In this document: in pieces, positions 5,865-11,997 of the stretch
How positions within the stretch are numbered: position 1 is the first letter of the stretch
How the letters are laid out: each line of letters starts with the position of its first letter
Origin: Candidatus Latescibacterota bacterium
GTDB lineage: Bacteria > Latescibacterota > MVCY01
DNA: 11,997 nucleotides
NCBI GenBank assembly: GCA_030629295.1
Contig: DAOVPH010000024.1
Coordinates: 1 to 11,997 of the forward strand
Direction: 5' to 3'
Translations under genes and position numbers: made by a program
Notes under the pieces: model-generated
Seen by the model: only the letters and a program-made list of their open reading frames with translations
What the model was told of the DNA's origin: nothing
The model's database searches: none

Positions 5865-5930
5865 CCGTAGCCGAAGTTTCCAAACTTCGCAGCATCTCGT
5901 CAGGGCGAGCTTTGGAAAGCTCGGCTACGG
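5865..5930. repeat. Nested palindromic repeat (REP/MITE-like)
   Basis: The outer arms CCGTAGCCGA (5865-5874) and TCGGCTACGG (5921-5930) are perfect inverted repeats. Each arm continues into its own perfect hairpin: CGAAGTTT-CC-AAACTTCG (5872-5889) and CGAGCTTT-GG-AAAGCTCG (5906-5923). The whole can fold either as one long stem or as two small hairpins on a base stem. It lies between the aldo/keto reductase and the larA-like gene and has no coding role. The form is typical of dispersed intergenic palindromes; only one copy is in this window. Confidence 0.65.
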
Positions 5931-5993
5931 AACCTTCCCCAAGGCTGGAGGGATTCCCTCGGTTCGGTAAACACAACGATGGAGGGACACCAC

Positions 5994-5999
5994 TATAAT
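5994..5999 (+). promoter_or_regulatory. Possible -10 box of the larA-like gene
   Basis: A perfect TATAAT lies 22 nt before the ATG at 6022, which would leave a very short leader carrying the purine-rich GAAAGAGAG ribosome site. The -35 position at 17-nt spacing (ACACAA) is poor, so activation by a regulator would be needed or the match is chance. Confidence 0.25.
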
Positions 6000-6021
6000 T
6001 TGAAGAAAGAGAGAAATTGAA

Positions 6022-7311
6022 ATGTCATGGTTTTTTGAAAAATCTGATTTTATTAGCATGGATCGACTGAAAGAATTAATGGAAATGACTGTAGAAGAAT
6101 CCAAAAAAAACATTTGCTCCAACCCAAAGCGGGTCTTGCTTCTTCCACCTGATTTGACCCGCGCACACTCGGGTGCCGGAAAATTAACTGAGATATTGTA
6201 CACCCTTTTGAAGAATGATACCGATGTGCATCTTATTCCCACTCTTGGCCAGCATGTTCCTCATACACCTAAAGAAAACCGTTGGATGTTTGGTTCAATC
6301 CCTGAAGAGAAGATCCACGTTCATGATTGGCGGAATGGGTGCGTCAAAATCGGCGAGGTGCCCGCAGAGCATGTGAGGGAAGTAAGCGCTGGAAAAGCCG
6401 ATTGGCCGATTCCTATTGTGTTGAATAAAATGCTCATCGAAGAGAAATGGGATTTAATCATCAATATCGGACATGTTGTTCCACATGAAGTACTCGGGTT
6501 TGCCAACCATAACAAGAACTATTTTATCGGCCTTGGTGGAAAGGAGACGATCTGTGCCTCACACATAATGGCTGCTTGTTGTGGAATCGAGAACAATCTC
6601 GGCAATCTGGTTACCCCGGTGCGTGCTTGTTTTAACAAAGCCGAAGCTGATTATCTAAATCATCTGCCTGATGTGTACGTTCAGATCGTGATGGCCTACA
6701 ACGACCAGGAGCAATTGGTACACACGGGCCTCTATGTCGGCGATGATGTAGATACCTATCTTGAGGCAGCCAGACAATCACGGGAACAGAACATTATTAT
6801 TCTCGACAAGCCGGTAAAAAAATTGATTTGCTTCATGCAGGCCGACGAATTTCGCAGCACTTGGGTTGCCAACAAAGCTATTTATCGCACGCGCATGGCA
6901 ATGGCAAACGGCGGCGAGCTCCTCATCATCGCACCTGGTCTGGAACGTTTTGGAGAGCAACCTGATGTTGATATGCTAATTCGGAAGTATGGTTATAGGG
7001 GTACACCTTATGTGATGCAAAGCTATAAAACAAATAAAGATATGCAGGATTTAGCTCACGCAACAGCTCACCTCATTCACGGTTCTTCTGAAGGTCGTTT
7101 TACCATCACCTATGCTCCTGGTAAATTAAGTAGAGAAGAGATAGAAGGGGTTAATTTCAAATATGCAGATTTAAGTAAAACATTAAATAGATATAATCCA
7201 GATAAAATGAAACAGGGATGGAATATAATGGCGGATGGAGAAGAAGTCTATTATATAAGCTCTCCTGCAACCGGTCTTTGGGCACTCAAGAACCGACTTA
7301 CTAATACCTAA
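6022..7311 (+). CDS. larA: LarA-family nickel-pincer-dependent 2-hydroxyacid racemase/epimerase
   Basis: This 429-residue cytosolic enzyme of the lactate racemase family (LarA of Lactiplantibacillus plantarum is of similar length) would invert the alpha-carbon of a 2-hydroxyacid by hydride transfer to the nickel-pincer cofactor. The N-terminal PPDLTRAHS (42-50) matches the family D-x-TR motif, and GQH at 76-78 corresponds to the first catalytic His. His155, Lys165 and His181 (HEVLGFANHNK and CASH) have exactly the spacing of His174, Lys184 and His200 of LarA, namely catalytic base, covalent cofactor lysine and nickel ligand. The gene is therefore probably active. The true substrate is open, since the family also includes racemases for other 2-hydroxyacids. 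The next gene, 41 bp away, is a D-2-hydroxyacid dehydrogenase, which fits a racemise-then-oxidise pair. No intact larB, larC or larE is in the window. Confidence 0.85.
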   Translation: MSWFFEKSDFISMDRLKELMEMTVEESKKNICSNPKRVLLLPPDLTRAHSGAGKLTEILYTLLKNDTDVHLIPTLGQHVPHTPKENRWMFGSIPEEKIHVHDWRNGCVKIGEVPAEHVREVSAGKADWPIPIVLNKMLIEEKWDLIINIGHVVPHEVLGFANHNKNYFIGLGGKETICASHIMAACCGIENNLGNLVTPVRACFNKAEADYLNHLPDVYVQIVMAYNDQEQLVHTGLYVGDDVDTYLEAARQSREQNIIILDKPVKKLICFMQADEFRSTWVANKAIYRTRMAMANGGELLIIAPGLERFGEQPDVDMLIRKYGYRGTPYVMQSYKTNKDMQDLAHATAHLIHGSSEGRFTITYAPGKLSREEIEGVNFKYADLSKTLNRYNPDKMKQGWNIMADGEEVYYISSPATGLWALKNRLTNT

Positions 7312-7352
7312 AACCATAAGCATTTGAAGTGGAGTAAGAAGGAGATAGATTA

Positions 7353-8405
7353 ATGTTGAAAGTGTATTTAGCTGACATTCATGGGGGTGATATAGAAATT
7401 GAGAGAGATATCCTCAGAGGTGTTGCTGAGGTTATAAAAGGAAGGAAAAATAAAGATAAAAGAAAACATCAACTGCAAATTCTTAAAGATGCAAAGGATG
7501 TTGATGCAATTGGCATAAGACATACAGAGATTGGAAGGGAGATTATCGACAGACTGGATAGATGTAGAATAATTGTGCGCTTTGGTACCGGCTATGACAA
7601 TATTGATATAAAAGCTGCTACTGAAAACGGTACTATTGTTACATTTGTTCCTGATTACTGTACTGATGCTGTCTCAGAGCATGCTCTGACTCTGGCTTTA
7701 ATGAAGATAAGGGGTTTCAAAGAGTTTGGAAGAAGAATCAAAAGAGGTTTTTGGAGCGCCCAGGGTGTTAAAACAGAGATGGCTAAAGATACTACTTTGG
7801 GAATTATTGGTCTGGGAAGAATCGGTTCTGCTTTGAGCAGAAAAGCTTCTTGTGTTGGATTTAATGTTGTCGCTTACGATCCATTTATCGGTGATAAGGA
7901 TTTTGAGATACGAAATGCAAGAAAGATGAAAAGACTTGGTGATTTATTGAAAACTGCTGATATTGTTTCCTTAAATGTTCCTCTTACCAGGAAGGGAGAA
8001 TCAAAATATCCAACTTTAGGCATGATAGGCAAAAGAGAATTTGAAAGAATAAAAGATGGTTCCTATATTATTAATGTATGTAGAGGTGAGGTTATCAATA
8101 CAGATGCTTTAATATCTGCATTGAAATCTGGAAAAATAAGTGGATTTGCTGCTGATGTTATTGAGGACGAACCACAGCAGAGTTTTTATTTGAAAAAAGG
8201 AGATAATGCTATTTTTGATAGATTAAAGAGTATGCCAAACGTTACTATAACACCACACTGTGCTTTTACTTCTACAAGGTCAGTGAGGGAAGTGAAGCGA
8301 AAAGGAGCTTTAGAAATCAAAAGGGTTCTTGAAGGTCATTTCCCAAGAGATATCGCCTGGATTAATCCTGAAGTTAAGAAGGCCTACTTGGAGAGGTTTG
8401 GTTAA
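7353..8405 (+). CDS. D-isomer-specific 2-hydroxyacid dehydrogenase
   Basis: This 350-residue cytosolic enzyme would interconvert a D-2-hydroxyacid and its 2-oxoacid with NAD(H). The dinucleotide motif GLGRIG (153-158) and Asp176 (AYDPF) after the second Rossmann strand point to NAD rather than NADP. The catalytic triad is Arg244 (NVCRGE), Glu273 (EDEP) and His302 (PHCAF). The form resembles the phosphoglycerate dehydrogenase/CtBP branch without an ACT domain. A good Shine-Dalgarno, AAGGAGAT (7338-7346), fixes the ATG. It probably forms an operon with the larA-like gene, oxidising the D-isomer that the racemase supplies; that link is inference. The gene is visibly A+T-richer than the acetyl-CoA synthetase gene downstream, which may mean separate acquisition. 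Confidence 0.88.
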   Translation: MLKVYLADIHGGDIEIERDILRGVAEVIKGRKNKDKRKHQLQILKDAKDVDAIGIRHTEIGREIIDRLDRCRIIVRFGTGYDNIDIKAATENGTIVTFVPDYCTDAVSEHALTLALMKIRGFKEFGRRIKRGFWSAQGVKTEMAKDTTLGIIGLGRIGSALSRKASCVGFNVVAYDPFIGDKDFEIRNARKMKRLGDLLKTADIVSLNVPLTRKGESKYPTLGMIGKREFERIKDGSYIINVCRGEVINTDALISALKSGKISGFAADVIEDEPQQSFYLKKGDNAIFDRLKSMPNVTITPHCAFTSTRSVREVKRKGALEIKRVLEGHFPRDIAWINPEVKKAYLERFG

Positions 8406-8572
8406 CGTAGGATGCGAATATGAAGGAGGAATTAAGGATTTCTTTTCAATACAATGATTTTTTTACGGTTGTGTAACGTTTTTGTCAGTGATTTTATCCG
8501 CATAATCAGCCCCACACCTTTTTTATCTCAAGGAAGTAGGGCGAACAAGCTCTCAGAAGAACCAACAATATA

Positions 8573-8595
8573 AGTACCGTTAGACAAATGGTACT
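8573..8595. promoter_or_regulatory. Inverted repeat before acetyl-CoA synthetase gene
   Basis: AGTACC (8573-8578) and GGTACT (8590-8595) are perfect inverted repeats with an 11-nt spacer, ending 6 nt before the Shine-Dalgarno of the synthetase gene. It could be an operator or a small leader hairpin. The rest of the spacer from 8406 is A+T-rich with several T-runs and no ORF that I would support. Confidence 0.35.
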
Positions 8596-8616
8596 ATGTA
8601 TGAGAGGAGATACAAG

Positions 8617-10608
8617 ATGATCGAGGAAAAGAGGCAGCCGATATCAACTGAATCATTAATGACTGAGGAGAGGACTTTCTCCCCTTCGAACAACGTGGTT
8701 GCAAGAGCTTATATCAATCTTGAGAAGTACAACGAGATGTATGAAAGGTCAATTAAAGACCCCGATAGCTTCTGGCTTGAACAAGCAGAAACCTTGCACT
8801 GGTTTAAGAAACCCACCGTAGCCCGTAAGTATACCTGGGAGACTAAAAATCGGACCATCAAACATACATGGTTCGAAGATGGTGAGTTGAATGTTGCCTA
8901 CAACTGCCTGGACAGGCACCTGGGCACGGAACGCGAGAACAAAACAGCCCTGATTTGGCAAGGGGATGAGGTTGATGAAGACAAGTCGTTGACATATAAG
9001 GAACTTCACACGGAGGTGTGCAAGTTCGCCAATGTCCTGAGTGAACTGGGCGTGCAAAAGGGCGACCGTGTCTGCATCTACTTGGGAATGATTCCTGAAC
9101 TCCCCATCGTAATGATGGCTTCTGCCCGGATAGGCGCTATCCATTCCATCGTCTTCGGCGGTTTCAGCGCGGATGCCTTACGTGACCGGATCAACGATTC
9201 GGATTGTAAGATTCTTATCACCGCCAATGTGTCCAGGCGTGCTGGCAAATCAATCCCTCTGAAGAATATCTCTGACGAGGGTCTTGCTGAGACGCCTTCT
9301 ATCGAGAAGGTCATTGTCATCAAACGTAATGACGAAATCTGTGACATGACCGATGGCCGCGACCTGTGGTATGATGATCTCATGGCTAAAGCTTCGGCTG
9401 AATCTGAAGCCGAGCCCATGAATGCCGAAGACCCCCTGTTTATCCTTTATACCTCCGGCTCCACGGGTAAGCCCAAAGGTGTGGTTCACACGACCGGTGG
9501 TTATCTGCTACATGTAACTCTAACCCACAAGAATATCTTCGACGTGCATGAACAGGATATCTATTGCTGCGCTGCCGACATCGGATGGGTGACGGGCCAC
9601 AGTTATATCGTTTACGGTCCGTTAGCGAACGGAGCTACCAGCGTTATGTTTGAAAGTACACCTCTGTATCCTGACCCTGGCCGGTACTGGCAGATGATTG
9701 ACAAATTCAGAATTACCGAGTTTTACACAGCCCCGACCGCCATCCGGGCACTTATTCGTCAGGGCGACGAGTGGCCGGCTAAGTATAAACTCGATTCCCT
9801 TAAGATCCTGGGTACGGTTGGCGAGCCGATTAATCCTGAGGCTTGGATGTGGTATTATGAGAAGATTGGGCGTAACCGCTGCCCGGTCGTGGATACTTGG
9901 TGGCAAACTGAGACAGGTGGCGTGCTGATTACGCCCTTACCCGGTGCTCACACTCTGAAGCCCGGAAGTGCTTCCCAGCCGTTTTTTGGCGTCGAAGCAG
10001 TCGTTCTGCGTGATGATGGGACTGTATGCGATACGAACGAAGGTGGTAAACTGTGCATCAAGAAGCCATGGCCTGGAATGATGCGCACGATGTGGGGCGC
10101 CCATGACCGGTTTATCGATACCTACTTCACCATGTTCGATGATCTCTACTTCACAGGTGATGGCTGTCGTATTGACTCTGATGGAGACTACTGGCTGATG
10201 GGCCGTATTGATGATGTTGTAAATGTGTCAGGCCATCGTATCGGAACCGCAGAGGTTGAGAGTGCGCTGGTGAGTCACGACAAGGTGGCCGAGGCTGCCG
10301 TTGCACCGATGCCACATGACATCAAGGGACAGGGTCTTTACGCGTTTGTGACATTGGTGGATGGTATTGACCCGAGTGATGATCTGAGGAAAGAACTGGT
10401 ACAGCATGTGCGTAAGGAAATCGGTCCCATTGCCACACCCGATAAGCTCCAGTTTACCTCTGCACTGCCGAAGACCCGTTCAGGCAAGATCATGCGCCGG
10501 ATTTTGCGCAAAATCGCTGAGAAAGCTGCTGACCAAATCGGTGATACGACTACACTTGCTGATCCAAGTGTCGTTGACGAACTGGTCAAGGGCAGTATTA
10601 ATCTCTGA
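8617..10608 (+). CDS. acsA: Acetyl-CoA synthetase (AMP-forming)
   Basis: This 663-residue cytosolic enzyme activates acetate: acetate + ATP + CoA gives acetyl-CoA + AMP + PPi. It shows the ANL-superfamily motifs in order: YTSGSTGKPKG (278-288, ATP phosphate loop), the DIGWVTGHSY region, DTWWQTETGG (Trp428-Trp429, including the Trp that limits the acyl pocket to acetate in Acs), YFTGDG (from 511), RIDDVVNVSGHRI (hinge and C-domain) and PKTRSGKIMRR with the catalytic, normally acetyl-regulated Lys624. The length is typical of Acs. ATG 8617 is preferred because GAGAGGAGA (8602-8610) is correctly spaced; an in-frame ATG at 8596 lacks a ribosome site. It is co-directional with the carrier gene 15 bp downstream. 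Propionate or another short acid cannot be excluded. Confidence 0.93.
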   Translation: MIEEKRQPISTESLMTEERTFSPSNNVVARAYINLEKYNEMYERSIKDPDSFWLEQAETLHWFKKPTVARKYTWETKNRTIKHTWFEDGELNVAYNCLDRHLGTERENKTALIWQGDEVDEDKSLTYKELHTEVCKFANVLSELGVQKGDRVCIYLGMIPELPIVMMASARIGAIHSIVFGGFSADALRDRINDSDCKILITANVSRRAGKSIPLKNISDEGLAETPSIEKVIVIKRNDEICDMTDGRDLWYDDLMAKASAESEAEPMNAEDPLFILYTSGSTGKPKGVVHTTGGYLLHVTLTHKNIFDVHEQDIYCCAADIGWVTGHSYIVYGPLANGATSVMFESTPLYPDPGRYWQMIDKFRITEFYTAPTAIRALIRQGDEWPAKYKLDSLKILGTVGEPINPEAWMWYYEKIGRNRCPVVDTWWQTETGGVLITPLPGAHTLKPGSASQPFFGVEAVVLRDDGTVCDTNEGGKLCIKKPWPGMMRTMWGAHDRFIDTYFTMFDDLYFTGDGCRIDSDGDYWLMGRIDDVVNVSGHRIGTAEVESALVSHDKVAEAAVAPMPHDIKGQGLYAFVTLVDGIDPSDDLRKELVQHVRKEIGPIATPDKLQFTSALPKTRSGKIMRRILRKIAEKAADQIGDTTTLADPSVVDELVKGSINL

Positions 10609-10623
10609 ACTTAGGAGTGTACC

Positions 10624-11913
10624 ATGACAGAACTGATTACCGAAGATGGACAGACTATAAAGAACCATGGATGGCGCGTCGCCTTTGCCGGGATGGGAAT
10701 CAACCTGGCGCTGGGAGTTCTCTATACATGGAGTGTTATCAGCAAAGGGATTCCGAATTCGTGGAACTGGAGCGAAGCCGATAAATCCTGGCCTTATGCG
10801 ATCGCATGCTTAGTGTTTTCCGTCATAATGGTCCCGGCGGGGCGGCTTCAGGACAGAATTGGTCCGCGAGTGGTAGCCAGTATTGGCGGTTTGCTGGTAG
10901 GTCTCGGAATGATTTTTGCCAGTAGAAGCACATCTCCTATAGGGTATATGATAAACTTTGGCATACTGGCAGGAGCCGGTATTGGCTTCGGCTACGCCTC
11001 TGCAACTCCTGCAGCAGTCAAGTGGTTTCCACCTGCCAGGACAGGACTTATTGCAGGCATTGTGGTCTCGGGTTTCGGCCTGGCGTCGGTTTACGCCGCC
11101 CCTCTTGCCAAGTGGCTTATAACCACTTATAGTCTTCAGACAATGATTCTGATATTAGGGGTGTCTTTCTTGGTTGTTGTCGTCGGCTTAGCCCAACTGT
11201 TGACGGCCCCTCAAAGGCCCATTCAGTTCACAAAGGAAGATGGCCAGGCAGGGGACTCGAAAGTAATGGCTTCAGCTCAGGCAAACAAGAAAGAAGACTT
11301 CACCCCGAAGGAAATGCTTAGCACTGTACCATTTTATTTACTGTGGTTCATGTATGCCTGCGGCGCAGGAGCGGGCTTGATGATAATTGCAAAGCTTGCA
11401 GCCATCGCCAAACAACAGGCGGGTCTGGAACTCGGCTTCCTGCTGGTGGTAGCGCTTGCCATCGGTAATGGTGCTGGGCGCATTATTGCTGGTGTCGCTT
11501 CTGATAAGCTGGGGCGAAAAGTGACACTGTTTTTGTGCTTTGTACTCCAGGCGATTCTGGTGCTTCTGATTTCCAGAGCACACACTGGTAGCGCTCTTGG
11601 AGCTGTACCTGTAATGGCCTTGATTTCAGCTTTGCTAGGTGCTAACTATGGAGCAAATCTGTCACTGTTCCCGTCAATTACCAAGGATTACTATGGCCTG
11701 AAAAACTTCGGGATGAACTACGGGCTGATATTCACCGCATGGGGTGTCGGTGGTTTCATGATGGCGCTGCTGGCTGGAAAGGTGTATGACCAGACTCAGA
11801 GTTTCAACTTTGCCTATTACTGCTCATCCGTCCTGCTGGGTGTCGCGGCCATTATGACATTTCTGGTCAAGACCCCACACCATCCTGAGAACACAGAGGA
11901 AGTGGAGATATGA
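10624..11913 (+). CDS. MFS transporter of the OFA (oxalate/formate antiporter-like) family
   Basis: This 429-residue inner-membrane carrier has 12 predicted helices and a long polar loop (about 196-230) between the halves. MFS motif A appears in both halves (GRLQDRIGPR at 73-82 and ASDKLGRK at 292-299). OFA hallmarks are KWFPPARTGLIAGIVVSGFG (133-152) and the GLKNFGMNYGLIFTAWGVGG stretch in the C-terminal half. Members carry small carboxylates such as oxalate, formate, lactate or pyruvate. It starts at ATG 10624 behind AGGAG, 15 bp after the acetyl-CoA synthetase gene, so the two are almost certainly cotranscribed. A role in importing acetate or another monocarboxylate for activation, or in exporting one, is inferred from this context. 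The substrate is not readable from the sequence. Confidence 0.88.
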   Translation: MTELITEDGQTIKNHGWRVAFAGMGINLALGVLYTWSVISKGIPNSWNWSEADKSWPYAIACLVFSVIMVPAGRLQDRIGPRVVASIGGLLVGLGMIFASRSTSPIGYMINFGILAGAGIGFGYASATPAAVKWFPPARTGLIAGIVVSGFGLASVYAAPLAKWLITTYSLQTMILILGVSFLVVVVGLAQLLTAPQRPIQFTKEDGQAGDSKVMASAQANKKEDFTPKEMLSTVPFYLLWFMYACGAGAGLMIIAKLAAIAKQQAGLELGFLLVVALAIGNGAGRIIAGVASDKLGRKVTLFLCFVLQAILVLLISRAHTGSALGAVPVMALISALLGANYGANLSLFPSITKDYYGLKNFGMNYGLIFTAWGVGGFMMALLAGKVYDQTQSFNFAYYCSSVLLGVAAIMTFLVKTPHHPENTEEVEI

Positions 11914-11917
11914 CTAT

Positions 11918-11997
11918 ATGAAAAGGCTGCAAGCCATCTTGCTCGTGGGACCCACAGGATCTGGTAAGACACCACTGGGCGAGTTGCTCCAGCGGAA
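11918..11997 (+). CDS. P-loop protein, nucleotide-kinase-like (partial, cut by window end)
   Basis: Only the first 26 codons are visible, starting MKRLQAILLVGPTGSGKTPL. A first beta-strand runs into a clear Walker A motif GPTGSGKT, with PLGELLQR following, in the layout of adenylate or nucleoside monophosphate kinases (P-loop almost at the N-terminus). It starts 4 nt after the MFS stop, with GTGGAG about 10 nt upstream, so it belongs to the same operon. A kinase converting AMP to ADP would suit a neighbour that makes AMP, but the visible part cannot separate this from other small P-loop kinases. Confidence 0.65.
   Translation, partial: MKRLQAILLVGPTGSGKTPLGELLQR

Noticed and set aside
8418..8476. 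Tiny ORF starting ATGAAGGAGGAA after the dehydrogenase gene
   Set aside because: It has fewer than 20 codons and no resemblance to anything; the AGGAGG inside looks like chance or a relic ribosome site.

Overview
The window looks like chromosomal DNA of an uncultured Gram-negative bacterium. The outer-membrane TonB-dependent receptor points to a diderm cell, and several short dispersed palindromes lie between the genes. The nickel-pincer racemase family (LarA), the AMP-forming acetyl-CoA synthetase and the OFA-type carboxylate carrier suggest metabolism of small organic acids, possibly anaerobic. I cannot name the taxon. All supported genes are on the + strand.

Region 1 (1-582) has no gene that I can support. 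It holds an imperfect inverted repeat, a good sigma70-type promoter, a terminator-like hairpin with a T-run, and then the ribosome binding site of the first gene.

Region 2 (583-4602) looks like an eroded metal or cofactor uptake and maturation cluster. It contains an intact TonB-dependent receptor, an ECF-transporter S component, a start-less and frameshifted N-terminal piece of an FmdE-family gene, the last dozen codons of a second TonB-dependent receptor, a small His-rich helical protein, an N-terminal stub of larC (nickel-pincer cofactor synthesis), an intact small methyltransferase, and a 40-codon orphan stub. The two receptor tails are each followed by a copy of the same 50-nt hairpin, whose stems differ by pairing-preserving substitutions. 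This implies an old duplication followed by deletions. In the second copy a 95-bp palindrome-rich element has been inserted.

Region 3 (4710-5732) is an aldo/keto reductase with a GTG start, followed by a nested-palindrome repeat of about 66 bp.

Region 4 (6022-8405) pairs a full-length LarA-like racemase, with the cofactor lysine and nickel/catalytic histidines conserved in spacing, with a D-2-hydroxyacid dehydrogenase 41 bp downstream. Together they could racemise a 2-hydroxyacid and oxidise the D-isomer to a 2-oxoacid. LarA needs the nickel-pincer cofactor made by LarB, LarC and LarE, yet the only larC in the window is a stub.

Region 5 (8617-11997) is a tight operon: acetyl-CoA synthetase, OFA-family MFS carrier, and the start of a P-loop (nucleotide-kinase-like) protein cut by the window edge. 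It plausibly handles uptake and activation of a short carboxylate, and the kinase may recycle the AMP formed.
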